From: Pseudomonadota bacterium
Lineage (GTDB): Bacteria > Pseudomonadota > Gammaproteobacteria > Arenicellales > Poriferihabitantaceae
DNA length: 23,233 nucleotides
Direction of reading: 5' to 3'
NCBI GenBank assembly: GCA_024226105.1
Contig: JAAELZ010000318.1
Span: forward strand, 1 to 23,233
Below the pieces are notes generated by a model. That model did not search any database. It was not told where the DNA came from and saw only the letters and a list, made by a program, of their open reading frames with translations. The translations under genes and the position numbers were made by a program. Numbering within the stretch: position 1 is the first letter of the stretch; every line of letters begins with the position of its first letter. Shown here piece by piece: positions 1 through 8,329 of this stretch.

Positions 1-222
1 AGTTTTGATGTGTTATACGCCGAAGGTGAAACCTCGCCCAAAATGATGTCGGTCGGTTTGCATTGCCGCCTGGCGGGGCGACCCGGACGCGCCGCTGCGG
101 TGGCACGCTTTCTCGACTATGTACAGCAGTTTGATCAGCTATGGTTATGCCGGCGTATTGATATTGCGCAGCACTGGATAAAGAAATTTCCTTATAGCGC
201 GCAGCAGAATTGGACGGTATGA
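1..222 (+). CDS. puuE: Allantoinase, PuuE type (polysaccharide-deacetylase fold), 3' end only
   Basis: The open frame enters from the left edge, so only the last 73 codons are seen; the true start lies outside the window. The C-terminal residues KMMSVGLHCRLAGRPGR and the later CRRIDIAQHW are very characteristic of the metal-independent PuuE allantoinases, which open the hydantoin ring of allantoin to give allantoate. These belong to the polysaccharide deacetylase superfamily and are unrelated to the amidohydrolase AllB. The product is cytoplasmic. Its stop overlaps the ATG of the next gene as ATGA, and that gene (uraD) supplies the previous step of urate breakdown, so the context agrees. A GTG at 10 could be mistaken for a start, but homology continues through it to the edge. 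Confidence 0.9.
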   Translation, partial: SFDVLYAEGETSPKMMSVGLHCRLAGRPGRAAAVARFLDYVQQFDQLWLCRRIDIAQHWIKKFPYSAQQNWTV

Positions 223-755
223 AGTTTAGCGCATCCCTGATGAACATGCCTAAAGCCGAGTTTGTCGCTACCTTCGGTGGCGTGTATGAACACTCGCCAT
301 GGATCGCGGAGCAGGCCTGGGAACAGGGCCTGAGCGTTTCACACGATAATCCGGGGGCTCTGGCGGAATTGATGTCTAACATCGTAAATACCGCAACAAA
401 AGGGCAACAACTGGATCTGATTCTTGCGCACCCGGATCTTGCCGGCAAGGCCGCACAGGCAGGTGAATTGACCACAGAATCCAGCAACGAACAATCCGGA
501 GCAGGCATTAATTTGTGCAATGCAAAAGAGTTCAAACAGTTTCAGGATTTCAATCAGGCCTATCGGGCTAAATTCAATTTCCCGTTTATCATGGCGGTCA
601 AGGGCGCAAACCGGCACAAGATATTAAGTGCTTTTAAACATCGCCTCCCGAACGACTACGAGCCTGAATTCAAACAGGCGCTACTACAAATTCACAAAAT
701 TGCCCGATTCAGGCTTGAAGATATCGCGCAAGACACAGCGGCAGGAAAATCATGA
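219..755 (+). CDS. uraD: 2-oxo-4-hydroxy-4-carboxy-5-ureidoimidazoline (OHCU) decarboxylase
   Basis: Decarboxylates OHCU, the unstable product of urate oxidation, to S-allantoin. The protein is 178 residues from the ATG at 219, the usual length of the family. Visible signatures are AHPDLAGKA with the presumed catalytic His at about residue 71, SSNEQSGAG with Glu at about 91 (a His-to-Glu spacing of 20, as in the characterised zebrafish enzyme), and FNFPFIMAVKG near 119-129. An in-frame TTG at 210 would add three residues, but the ATG at 219 forms an ATGA overlap with the puuE stop and fits the family start MKFS...; I prefer it. The gene is translationally coupled to its neighbours and overlaps alc by ATGA at 752-755. 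It is a single-domain protein, not fused to a transthyretin-like HIU hydrolase, which is not seen here. Confidence 0.93.
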   Translation: MKFSASLMNMPKAEFVATFGGVYEHSPWIAEQAWEQGLSVSHDNPGALAELMSNIVNTATKGQQLDLILAHPDLAGKAAQAGELTTESSNEQSGAGINLCNAKEFKQFQDFNQAYRAKFNFPFIMAVKGANRHKILSAFKHRLPNDYEPEFKQALLQIHKIARFRLEDIAQDTAAGKS

Positions 756-1750
756 GCAAACAACCTAACCCCTTTAAAGACTATATCGATCTGGCACAGC
801 CACGCCTGGGCAGCGAGGTGGTGTATGCAAGCGATGATTTCTTTGCCGATAAAGCGCGAATGATTGACCCCGCCGCGCCGGTATTTATCGAAGGAAAATT
901 TGATGACAACGGCAAATGGATGGATGGGTGGGAATCCCGCCGTAAGCGTGCTGTGGGTCATGACTACGCCATCATTCGCCTTGGGGTACCGGGAACGATC
1001 GCCGGTTGTGATATCGATACCACGCATTTCACCGGCAATTTCCCCCCGGCAGCCTCTTTAGAGGCCTGCGTCAGCGACAAACCGATCCCGGATGAGAATG
1101 CCTGGGTAAAGGTGCTGGATACCCTTAAACTCAAGGGCGACCGCCATCACTTTCTTAAAATCAACGACCCGCAGATTTATACCCACCTGCGTTTGAACAT
1201 TTACCCCGACGGCGGAATCGCCCGGTTACGCGTCTATGGCAGGATTCAGCCGTCAACACAAGGGTTACAATCATCCGAATTGCTTGATTTGCTTGCGATG
1301 GAAAATGGCGGGCGGGCACTGGCCTGTAACGATGAACATTTCGGTTCTATGCACAATTTAAACGCGCCGGGTCGCGGCATTAATATGGGCGATGGCTGGG
1401 AGACCGCCAGGCGGCGTTTACCGGGAAATGACTGGGCGGTGCTCGCACTCGGTCAGGCCGGTGTGGTGGAAAAAATCGAAATCGATACTGCACACTTTAA
1501 GGGAAACTACCCCGATCGTGTTTCCATCCAGGCGGCGTATATAAAAGATGGCGTGACCGAGAGCATCACTACTCAAAGTATGTTCTGGGATGCACTGCTG
1601 CCAGAACAGAAACTTGAGATGGACAAACAGCATTATTTCAAAGATCTGAATACTCGTATCGGTGAAATTACGCATATTCGCCTGAACATATTTCCGGACG
1701 GCGGTATCAGCCGGGTACGCCTGCTGGGCCGTCTCAGCCAGAAGCCTTAG
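752..1750 (+). CDS. alc: Allantoicase (allantoate amidinohydrolase)
   Basis: Hydrolyses allantoate to S-ureidoglycolate and urea. The 332-residue protein shows the two tandem allantoicase repeats. The first has DGWESRRKR at about 58-66 and CDIDTTHFTGNFPP at about 86-99. The second has GDGWETARRR from about 213 and IEIDTAHFKGNYPD about 30 residues later. Each repeat ends in a copy of LRLNIYPDGGI or IRLNIFPDGGI with a nearby RVYGR/RLLGR strand. Duplicated jelly-roll domains of this kind define the family. It starts with an ATG overlapping the uraD stop as ATGA, so puuE-uraD-alc form one coupled transcript. The choice of allantoicase rather than an AllC-type allantoate amidohydrolase means urea, not ammonia, is released at this step. 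Confidence 0.95.
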   Translation: MSKQPNPFKDYIDLAQPRLGSEVVYASDDFFADKARMIDPAAPVFIEGKFDDNGKWMDGWESRRKRAVGHDYAIIRLGVPGTIAGCDIDTTHFTGNFPPAASLEACVSDKPIPDENAWVKVLDTLKLKGDRHHFLKINDPQIYTHLRLNIYPDGGIARLRVYGRIQPSTQGLQSSELLDLLAMENGGRALACNDEHFGSMHNLNAPGRGINMGDGWETARRRLPGNDWAVLALGQAGVVEKIEIDTAHFKGNYPDRVSIQAAYIKDGVTESITTQSMFWDALLPEQKLEMDKQHYFKDLNTRIGEITHIRLNIFPDGGISRVRLLGRLSQKP

Positions 1751-1771
1751 TCCTTCTTACTGAACAGGTTT

Positions 1772-2293
1772 ATGAGCAGGCATATCAAACTCGATCCACT
1801 GCCCCTGAGCAGCGAGGCTTTTGCTGAATTTGGTGATGTCATTCAAACAGAGGGCGCCCGGCACTTTGAGATGAATGAAGGCAAACTCGAACGCTATTAT
1901 GATCTGGCGAATATCGACGTAGGCGTAAATAGCGGCGGCAGGCCGGTGATGAGCATCGCCAGTAGCAGAGAAACTACCCGTTTACCACTGGACATCCGAT
2001 TACTCGAACGCCACCCCCACGGTTCCCAGGCAATTTTTCCCTTATTCAAACAAAGCATGATCGTTGTGGTTGCGCCCGCAGGTGATGAAGTATCACCTGA
2101 TAACATCCGGGCCTTTTACAGCAACGGGTCTCAGGGTATTAACTATCATTCGGGTGTCTGGCATCTGCCAATTATTGCGCTCGAACCCGGGCAATCGTTT
2201 CTGATTGTTGATCGTGGCGGGCCAAATCACAACTGTGATGAGCTGTTTTTTGATGAGGCTGATCGGATTCAGTTACTTACAATTGATCACTAG
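1772..2293 (+). CDS. allA: Ureidoglycolate lyase
   Basis: Splits S-ureidoglycolate into glyoxylate and urea, the last step of the ureide branch. At 173 residues it is slightly longer than E. coli AllA. Family marks are LSSEAFAEFGDVIQ near the N-terminus, HPHGSQAIFPL at about 81-91, the cupin-like segment GINYHSGVWHLPI in the C-terminal half, and FLIVDRGG. The His residues in HPHGSQ and YHSGVWH are conserved in the family. It lies 21 bases after alc in the same orientation and is probably in the same operon, though the ribosome-binding site before the ATG is weak. No urease genes are in the window to use the urea released here and by alc. Confidence 0.93.
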   Translation: MSRHIKLDPLPLSSEAFAEFGDVIQTEGARHFEMNEGKLERYYDLANIDVGVNSGGRPVMSIASSRETTRLPLDIRLLERHPHGSQAIFPLFKQSMIVVVAPAGDEVSPDNIRAFYSNGSQGINYHSGVWHLPIIALEPGQSFLIVDRGGPNHNCDELFFDEADRIQLLTIDH

Positions 2294-2362
2294 ACACATA
2301 AAACCAGTTTTGATCATATTAGTCCAGCAACAAAATATCGGCTATAACAATTACGGTTTCTC

Positions 2363-2445
2363 CGTCATTGCGAGCGCAGCGCGGCAATCTAAATGGTTCC
2401 GATCGGGCTTTAGATTGCCGCGTCTCTACGTTCCTTGCAATGACC
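2363..2445. repeat. Palindromic intergenic repeat, GTCATTGC-ended, copy 1
   Basis: The element begins CGTCATTGCGAGCG and ends GCAATGACC, so its tips are inverted copies. Inside, CGCGGCAATCTAAA at 2380-2393 is the exact reverse complement of TTTAGATTGCCGCG at 2409-2422, a perfect 14-bp stem around a 15-base loop. A related copy lies at about 5402-5499. Such GTCATTGCGAGCG elements are common non-coding dispersed repeats in proteobacteria; the class is known to me, its mechanism of spread is not. It separates allA from guaD. Confidence 0.8.
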
Positions 2446-2478
2446 CGACTTTTTTAATGAATCTTAAACTAGATACCA

Positions 2479-3798
2479 ATGCACGAAAGTAGCATGAAGG
2501 GGAAACGTCATGCCGTTCGTGGCTCACTCTTTCACTGTTTATGTGATCCTGGCCCGGGCGGCGATTCACGGGCATCAGAATATTTTGAAGACGGCCTGTT
2601 GCTGATCGAAAATGGTCGCATAGTGGAATACGGCCCCGCCCTGCCGGCTCTGGCCCGACTCCCTGAGAATACCCCCGTTACAGACTATTCGGGTAAGCTC
2701 CTATTGCCAGGCTTCATTGACGCCCATATCCATTATCCTCAAACGGATATCATCGCCTCCTATGGCGCCCAATTACTGGAGTGGCTCAACAAATACACCT
2801 TTCCAACCGAAGCCAGATTTGGCGATCCGGAGCATGCCGAAGAAGTCGCTGAGTTTTTTCTTGAAGAGCTACTACGCAACGGCACCACCACGGCGATGGT
2901 CATGCCGACCATTCACCCGGTCTCAGTTGATGCCATCTTCTCGGCTGCACAAAAACGCAATATGCGACTGATCTCGGGCAAAGTTCTAATGGATCGGAAC
3001 GCGCCCGACAATCTATGCGACACCCCCCGTGAAGCCTACGAACAGAGCCGTCTTTTGATTGAGAAGTGGCACAAACGCGATCGTCTGTTGTATGCCATCA
3101 CGCCCCGCTTTGCCCCGACATCAACGGAAGCGCAATTACGCGAGGCTGGAAAGCTCGCTGCAGAGTATCCCGATACCTACGTCCACAGCCACGTCGCTGA
3201 AAACCACGAGGAAATTGCCTGGGTCGAAGCGCTTTTTCCCTGGAGCCGCAGCTACCTCGACGTCTATCACAAATTTGGATTGTTACGCGAACGTTCCCTG
3301 TTTGCGCACGGTATCCACCTGGATAAAACAGATCGCAAACTACTGGAGAAAAGTGGCGCGACGCTGGCTTTTTGCCCCACCTCAAATACCTTTCTCGGCA
3401 GCGGCTTGTTTGATCTGGAGGATACCCGGCAACACAATGTTCGTGTTGGCCTCGCAACTGACGTCGGGGGTGGAACAAGCTTCAACATGCTGCAAACCCT
3501 GAGTGATGCCTACAAGATTCAACAACTCGCCGGGCGCAATCTGGCCCCGACACAGGGCATCTATCTCGCCACGTTAGGCAGTGCTCAGGCATTGTATCTA
3601 GAGGATAAACTGGGCAATTTCCTGCCTGGCAAAGAAGCTGATTTCATTGTACTGGATGATCAGGCAACGCCCCTCATTTCCCGCCGCACGAGCACAACCA
3701 CCAGCATCGAAGAGAAGCTCTTTGTATTCATGAAACTGGGGGATGATCGCGCTGTTTACGCTACGCATATTATGGGCGAAGAAGCCCATTTACGATGA
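2479..3798 (+). CDS. guaD: Guanine deaminase
   Basis: Zinc amidohydrolase converting guanine to xanthine and ammonia. The 439-residue product is collinear over its whole length with E. coli GuaD. Expected metal residues are in place: the HxH of DAHIHYPQ (His83, His85), His in YVHSHVAEN (about 238), His in FAHGIH (about 277) and Asp in ATDVGGGTS (about 328). GAQLLEWLNKYTFPTE at about 96-111, MDRNAPD at 171-177 and TPRFAPTS at 208-215 are GuaD-specific and separate it from other deaminases. An ATG at 2494 gives a protein five residues shorter and has a purine-rich GAAAG just upstream; it is an equally good start. The gene is followed by a terminator-like hairpin at 3913. It would feed purine-derived xanthine towards urate and the ureide genes upstream. 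Confidence 0.95.
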   Translation: MHESSMKGKRHAVRGSLFHCLCDPGPGGDSRASEYFEDGLLLIENGRIVEYGPALPALARLPENTPVTDYSGKLLLPGFIDAHIHYPQTDIIASYGAQLLEWLNKYTFPTEARFGDPEHAEEVAEFFLEELLRNGTTTAMVMPTIHPVSVDAIFSAAQKRNMRLISGKVLMDRNAPDNLCDTPREAYEQSRLLIEKWHKRDRLLYAITPRFAPTSTEAQLREAGKLAAEYPDTYVHSHVAENHEEIAWVEALFPWSRSYLDVYHKFGLLRERSLFAHGIHLDKTDRKLLEKSGATLAFCPTSNTFLGSGLFDLEDTRQHNVRVGLATDVGGGTSFNMLQTLSDAYKIQQLAGRNLAPTQGIYLATLGSAQALYLEDKLGNFLPGKEADFIVLDDQATPLISRRTSTTTSIEEKLFVFMKLGDDRAVYATHIMGEEAHLR

Positions 3799-3903
3799 TT
3801 TGTCCGGGCCAATATAACCTTGTTTGATTTTACGCAATGGATATCGGGTGGCATAAGCGATTGTGCAATGGTGGATGCGCTGCACTTATCCACCCTTACA
3901 AAG

Positions 3904-3940
3904 CCCCCTCTATCCCCCTTTGTTAAAGGGGGAGGTTTTT
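3904..3940 (+). terminator. Terminator-like hairpin of the CCCCCTTT..AAAGGGGG repeat family
   Basis: TCCCCCTTT (3913-3921) and AAAGGGGGA (3925-3933) form a perfect 9-bp stem with a three-base loop, followed within three bases by five T residues (3936-3940). Position and form fit a rho-independent terminator for guaD. The same stem with the same flanking CCCCCTC and GGTT bases recurs at 19630-19658, so it is also a dispersed repeat. A three-base loop is tight, so function as a terminator is inferred. Confidence 0.6.
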
Positions 3941-3978
3941 GTTACAGAATCAACCAGTACTAAAATAGTCAATTTGCG

Positions 3979-5340
3979 ATGACCAGGCCCCAATCAATCT
4001 GGATAAAAAGCCCCTTAGCAATCTGGACCGGAACCGAACACGATGCCCGGGGAGGCGTTGTCATAAAGGATGGCCAAATCAACGAAGTGCTCGCCCCGGG
4101 GCAAAAACCCGCTGACGCCAGCGCAGTTGCGTTTGACGCCAGCGAACACGTGGTATTGCCGGGCCTGATAAACACCCATCATCACTTTTACCAGACCCTG
4201 ACCCGAGCCTACCCCACGGCACTTAACAAGGCCCTGTTTCCCTGGCTGAAATCGCTGTATAGAGTATGGGCAAAGCTTAACCCGGAAATGCTCTCGGTCG
4301 CGACCGAACTGGCCTTGACCGAGTTGTTGTTATCCGGCTGCACTACAGCGGCCGACCATCATTACCTGTTTCCCGCCGGTTTAGAAAATGCGATTGATAT
4401 TCAGGCCCGGGTTGCTCAGAAAACGGGCATGCGTTTGACCTTGACACGCGGTTCTATGAGCCTTGGAGAAGAAGATGGGGGCCTGCCCCCGCAAACGACA
4501 GTACAAAAAGAAAGCGATATCCTCGCAGATTCTGAGCGCCTGATAAAAACCTACCACGATAGTAAACCCGGAGCGATGTTGCAGATCGCGCTGGCCCCCT
4601 GCTCACCTTTTTCGGTAACCACGGAATTGATGCAGGAAAGCGCCAAATTGGCCGATTCTTACGATGTACGCCTGCACACCCACCTGGCCGAGACGCTGGA
4701 TGAAGAAACCTTCTGTCTCGACCACTTTGGCCTGCGCACGGTTGATTACCTGCAAAGCGTAGGCTGGTTGAGTGATCGCACCTGGCTGGCACACGGCATC
4801 CACTTTAATGAAAAAGAGATCGTTCAGTTGGGCGAAGCGGGTGTTGGTATCTGTCATTGCCCGAACTCCAATATGATGCTGGCTTCAGGTATTTGCCGTA
4901 CACTTGAACTTGAGACCGCCGGCTGCCCCGTAGGCCTTGGCGTGGATGGTTCCGCTTCAAACGACCATTCCAACCTTATTGACGAAGTACGACAGGCTAT
5001 GTACCTGCAGCGCCTGCGTTATGGTGCTGGAAAAATCCGGCACACCGATGCCTTTCGCTGGGCCACGCAGGGCTCAGCTCGTGTCCTTGGCCGTCATGAT
5101 ATTGGCGAGATCAGTGTCGGTAAACGTGCCGACCTGGCCCTGTTTAAGCTCGACGAGTTGCGTTTTTCCGGCCACCATGATGCCCTGGCCGCCTTGTTGC
5201 TGGGCGGCGCACATCAGGCGGACCGGGTCATGATCGAGGGGCAGTGGAAGGTCGTAAACGGAGCGCTGCCGGACACTGATCTTGAGGATCTGAAATACAG
5301 GCATCATGCTGCGGCTCGCTTACTCGCGAAATCTGCGTAG
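3979..5340 (+). CDS. 8-oxoguanine deaminase-like amidohydrolase
   Basis: A 453-residue amidohydrolase of the AtzB/SsnA-like branch. It most resembles the Pseudomonas 8-oxoguanine deaminase group (PA0142), which converts 8-oxoguanine to urate and ammonia. Metal residues are visible: HxH in NTHHHF (His67, His69), His in LHTHLAE (His235), His in LAHGIH (His272 or 275) and Asp in LGVDGSASND (Asp323). The segment GLRTVDYLQSVGWL (about 251-264) and CPNSNMMLASG (about 294-304) are typical of that subgroup. Older annotations call such proteins hydroxyatrazine ethylaminohydrolase by resemblance; the neighbouring guaD and purine genes argue for an oxidised-purine or related aminopurine substrate. It is unlike guaD in motif context, so it is not a recent duplicate. 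The ribosome-binding site is weak. Confidence 0.82.
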   Translation: MTRPQSIWIKSPLAIWTGTEHDARGGVVIKDGQINEVLAPGQKPADASAVAFDASEHVVLPGLINTHHHFYQTLTRAYPTALNKALFPWLKSLYRVWAKLNPEMLSVATELALTELLLSGCTTAADHHYLFPAGLENAIDIQARVAQKTGMRLTLTRGSMSLGEEDGGLPPQTTVQKESDILADSERLIKTYHDSKPGAMLQIALAPCSPFSVTTELMQESAKLADSYDVRLHTHLAETLDEETFCLDHFGLRTVDYLQSVGWLSDRTWLAHGIHFNEKEIVQLGEAGVGICHCPNSNMMLASGICRTLELETAGCPVGLGVDGSASNDHSNLIDEVRQAMYLQRLRYGAGKIRHTDAFRWATQGSARVLGRHDIGEISVGKRADLALFKLDELRFSGHHDALAALLLGGAHQADRVMIEGQWKVVNGALPDTDLEDLKYRHHAAARLLAKSA

Positions 5341-5401
5341 TTTGCCTGTAAGCTGCTAATAGTCCGGTAATGAAATACGGCATATAGTGAATACTATTTT
5401 C

Positions 5402-5499
5402 CGGTCATTGAGCGTAGCGTGGCAATCTACATATTTGCAACGTCTCATGGTATCCAACATCTGGGTAGTCACGTCACTACACCCTTCGCAATGACCCGG
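5402..5499. repeat. Palindromic intergenic repeat, GTCATTG-ended, copy 2
   Basis: The left tip CGGTCATTG and the right tip CGCAATGACCCG are imperfect inverted copies. The left arm continues AGCGTAGCGTGGCAATCTA, matching the left arm of the element at 2363 with a few changes and a two-base deletion. Unlike copy 1, no strong inner stem is kept; the middle has diverged. This is a degraded member of the same family. Confidence 0.7.
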
Positions 5500-5558
5500 T
5501 TCCAATTTGTAGATCAAAGATCGATCGCTATGAATATGCCGCATCAATACCATTTTTT

Positions 5559-5605
5559 CACAGAACTACAGAGAAAATGAAGTCTATTGCTCTGTGTCCT
5601 CTGTG
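5559..5605. repeat. Imperfect inverted repeat, CACAGA..TCTGTG type
   Basis: CACAGAACTACAGAG at 5559-5573 pairs imperfectly with CTCTGTGTCCTCTGTG at 5590-5605 across a 16-base gap. The CTCTGTGTCCTCTGTG arm is of a kind often seen as a dispersed bacterial repeat. It lies well upstream of the importer start; no function is evident. Confidence 0.5.
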
Positions 5606-5742
5606 TCTAAAACAGGAAACCAGGAAAACTGTGTCGCTCGATCACGCACAGTTTGCTAATCAGCACTTTTTGGTTTATTGTCAGGCGACATCAATGTACA
5701 TCGTTAGCCAACTTAATAATTGAACTATAAGGCGCGGAGGAA

Positions 5743-7257
5743 ATGTCTGATTCATCTAAAGAATCCCTGATCTCGCTGAAGCATATCCGCAAGGCCTACC
5801 CGGGCTGCGTCGCGAATGATGACATCTCAATACGCATCGGGCACGGCGAAATTCACGCCCTGCTGGGCGAAAATGGCGCGGGTAAATCAACCCTGGTCAA
5901 AATCATCTACGGGGTGGTGAAAGCCGACGAGGGTTCAATCGAATTTGAAGGCTCACCCGTACAGATTAAAAATCCTGCTTATGCGCGCAGCCTGGGTATC
6001 GCTATGGTATTCCAGCACTTCTCCCTGTTCGACTCCCTGACCGTAGCCCAGAATATCACCCTGGGCATGGATGAGAAAATTGATCCCGAAAAGCTCTCCG
6101 AACGTATCGTCGAGGTCTCTAATCGTTACGGGTTGCCGTTAGACCCGGAACGCCATGTTTACACACTTTCTGTAGGCGAACGCCAACGAATTGAAATTAT
6201 TCGCTGCCTGCTGCAAAACCCCAAACTGCTGATCATGGACGAACCCACTTCAGTACTCACACCACAGGAAGTGGACAAATTGTTTGAAACCCTGCACCGC
6301 CTGTCTGATGAGGGTATGGCCATCCTGTATATCAGCCACAAGCTCGATGAAATTAAAGCACTGTGCGAGAATGCAACCATTTTGCGCCATGGCGAAAAAA
6401 TAGACAGCGTCGTGGTTGCGGACCAAACCCCTGCCTCACTCGCCGGCCTGATGATGGGCGAAGAGCTGAAACTGGCTGATCATGCCGCAACCTCTTCGGT
6501 GGGCGAAGTTCGCCTCCGTGTTCATAATCTGAACATAGCGGCAGAAAGCGCACTGGGAATATCACTCAGGAATATTAATTTCGAGGTGCGTGGTGGCGAA
6601 ATAGTTGGACTGGCCGGGGTTGCCGGAAATGGCCAGGACGAACTCTTGAAAGCCCTCAATGGAGAACTGCGCAGTGAGAGCGAATCAATCATTATTGAAG
6701 GTAGCGCCGTCGGGCAAATGGGGCCCAATGAGCGCCGTGTTTTCGGGCTGGTAAGCGTGCCGGAGAAACGCCTTGGGCATGGTGCTGTACCCGGCATGAG
6801 CCTGGTCGATAACGCCTTTCTAACCGCTAATCTCCGTCTTGGCCTGACAAAACTTGGCCTGATTAACTATCCAAAAACAGTGGAATATGCCCAATCTGTT
6901 ATTGAACAGTTTGATGTGCGCACACCGGATGAGGATGTCAGTGCCGACAGCCTGTCGGGCGGCAATCTGCAAAAATTTATAGTCGGCAGGGAAATCAACC
7001 AGTTACCGGAACTCATCGTGGTCGCACAACCCACCTGGGGCGTTGACGCCGGAGCAGCCCAGAGTATTCGTGCCGCCTTGCGCGCATTGGCCAACCAGGG
7101 AACCGCTGTACTGGTCATCTCACAGGATCTTGACGAATTGATCGAGATGTCCGATCGAATTGGTGCCATTTGCGCCGGCAAAGTCTCGCAACTGTTTCCA
7201 ATTGACGAGATGAACAGTGAAAAAATTGGATTGTTAATGGCGGGAGTCGAGTTATGA
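5743..7257 (+). CDS. BMP/nucleoside-type ABC importer, double ATP-binding protein
   Basis: A 504-residue protein with two fused ABC ATPase domains, the form seen in the YufO/NupA nucleoside and purine importers and in sugar importers. Domain 1 has Walker A GENGAGKST at 42-50, a Q-loop in VFQHFSL, signature SVGERQR and Walker B LLIMDEPTS. Domain 2 is degenerate: GLAGVAGNGQDELL stands where Walker A should be, the signature is LSGGNLQKF at about 402-410, and Walker B reads VVAQPTWGVD with Gln in place of the usual acidic pair. Such asymmetry is normal for this class. It starts at the ATG after GGAGG (5736-5740) and overlaps the first permease as ATGA. Position next to guanine and 8-oxoguanine deaminase suggests nucleobase or nucleoside uptake; the substrate is inferred. 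Confidence 0.88.
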   Translation: MSDSSKESLISLKHIRKAYPGCVANDDISIRIGHGEIHALLGENGAGKSTLVKIIYGVVKADEGSIEFEGSPVQIKNPAYARSLGIAMVFQHFSLFDSLTVAQNITLGMDEKIDPEKLSERIVEVSNRYGLPLDPERHVYTLSVGERQRIEIIRCLLQNPKLLIMDEPTSVLTPQEVDKLFETLHRLSDEGMAILYISHKLDEIKALCENATILRHGEKIDSVVVADQTPASLAGLMMGEELKLADHAATSSVGEVRLRVHNLNIAAESALGISLRNINFEVRGGEIVGLAGVAGNGQDELLKALNGELRSESESIIIEGSAVGQMGPNERRVFGLVSVPEKRLGHGAVPGMSLVDNAFLTANLRLGLTKLGLINYPKTVEYAQSVIEQFDVRTPDEDVSADSLSGGNLQKFIVGREINQLPELIVVAQPTWGVDAGAAQSIRAALRALANQGTAVLVISQDLDELIEMSDRIGAICAGKVSQLFPIDEMNSEKIGLLMAGVEL

Positions 7258-8324
7258 AACCCTATCTGGAAAGGCGCCAGCTTGAATCCAAACTCTGGGT
7301 TTATATGTCACCCATGCTGGCGCTGGTACTTACGTTGCTTGCAGGCGCCCTGTTATTTCGAATCATGGGCGTTGATGTTGCTAAGGCACTGTACACTTTT
7401 TTCATCGAACCCATTTCCACTCCCTACGGCCTGGCTGAACTTGGCGTAAAGGCGACCCCTCTGGTATTGATCGGGGTGGCACTTTCTCTTGGATTCAGGG
7501 CCGGTGTGTGGAATATCGGCGCTGAAGGCCAGCTAATCCTGGGCGGAATTTTTGGCGGCGGTGTCGCGTTACTGTTTTACGAGCAGGAAGGCTTTTATAT
7601 TCTGCCGCTCATACTACTCGCAGGTGTGGTTGGTGGCATGCTCTGGGCCAGCATTGTGGCCTGGCTGCGCACCCGCTTTAATGCCAATGAAATATTAACC
7701 AGCCTGATGCTCACCTACGTCGCGGCATTATTGTTGAGTTACCTGATACACGGGCCCTGGAAAGACCCTGAAGGTTACAGCTTTCCACAATCCAGAATAT
7801 TCAGCGACTCAGCTATCCTGCCCATCATTGTCGATGGAACACGCCTGCATTTTGGCGCCATTATTGCGGTGATCGTGGTGCTGATCGCCTGGGGCGTGCT
7901 CGCGCGTACCCTGCTTGGCTTTCAGATAAAGGTAATGGGGGATGCCCCCGATGCCGGGACACATGCCGGGTTCAGCCAGAAAAAGGTTATCTGGATGACC
8001 CTGCTCATGAGTGGTGGTGCGGCTGGCCTTGCGGGTGTCATTGAAGTTGTCGGGCCAATCGGCCAGTTGCTGCCATCGATCTCGCCGGGTTACGGATTTA
8101 CCGCCATTATCGTAGCCTACGTCGGTCGATTGCACCCCGTCGGTGTCCTGTTTGCAGGCTTGTTACTGGCCCTGTCCTATCTGGGCGGGGAATCTGCGCA
8201 GATCGAGTTGAATCTTCCACTTGCGGTAGGTGGTGTTTTTCAGGGTTTGCTGCTGTTTTTCCTGCTGGCCTGTGATGTGCTGATTCATTACCGCCTGAGA
8301 CTCTCGCCAAACAAAGCTTCATAA
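7254..8324 (+). CDS. BMP/nucleoside-type ABC importer, permease 1
   Basis: A 356-residue inner-membrane permease of the branched-chain/ribose/nucleoside class (YufP/NupB-like). Hydrophobic stretches run through most of the length, starting with MLALVLTLLAGALLF after a short cytoplasmic N-terminus. The segments LGFRAGVWNIGAEGQL (about 79-94) and LRTRFNANEILTSLML (about 138-153) are typical of this permease family. The start overlaps the ATPase stop as ATGA, so the two are translationally coupled. The permease 2 gene follows after five bases. With the ATPase and permease 2 it forms the membrane part of a purine-type importer; no binding protein is adjacent. Confidence 0.88.
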   Translation: MKPYLERRQLESKLWVYMSPMLALVLTLLAGALLFRIMGVDVAKALYTFFIEPISTPYGLAELGVKATPLVLIGVALSLGFRAGVWNIGAEGQLILGGIFGGGVALLFYEQEGFYILPLILLAGVVGGMLWASIVAWLRTRFNANEILTSLMLTYVAALLLSYLIHGPWKDPEGYSFPQSRIFSDSAILPIIVDGTRLHFGAIIAVIVVLIAWGVLARTLLGFQIKVMGDAPDAGTHAGFSQKKVIWMTLLMSGGAAGLAGVIEVVGPIGQLLPSISPGYGFTAIIVAYVGRLHPVGVLFAGLLLALSYLGGESAQIELNLPLAVGGVFQGLLLFFLLACDVLIHYRLRLSPNKAS

Positions 8325-8329
8325 AGACT

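Larger units (their letters stand above)
5341..5742. other. 402-base intergenic region holding two repeats and the importer 5' region
   Basis: No convincing gene is present. The left part holds a second GTCATTG palindromic element (about 5402-5499). The middle has an imperfect CACAGAG/CTCTGTG stem (5559-5605). The right 130 bases are AT-richer and presumably carry the promoter of the ABC importer operon, but I could not pick a -35/-10 pair with confidence. A strong GGAGG lies at 5736-5740, just before the ATG at 5743. Confidence 0.6.

Noticed and set aside
210..218. TTG start giving a longer uraD
   Set aside because: The ATG at 219 makes a normal ATGA overlap with the puuE stop and fits the family N-terminus; the extra three residues have no support.
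3098..3478. 126-codon minus-strand frame inside guaD
   Set aside because: Shadow of the guaD reading frame; Arg/Pro-rich composition and no ribosome-binding site.
5704..5731. TTAGCC / TATAAG as the promoter of the ABC importer
   Set aside because: The -10-like box is so close to the ATG that the transcript would start within the ribosome-binding site; the -35 match is poor.
5341..5742. Purine riboswitch before the importer
   Set aside because: I could not find the paired stems and conserved loop core of purine or guanidine riboswitches; the visible stems belong to repeats.
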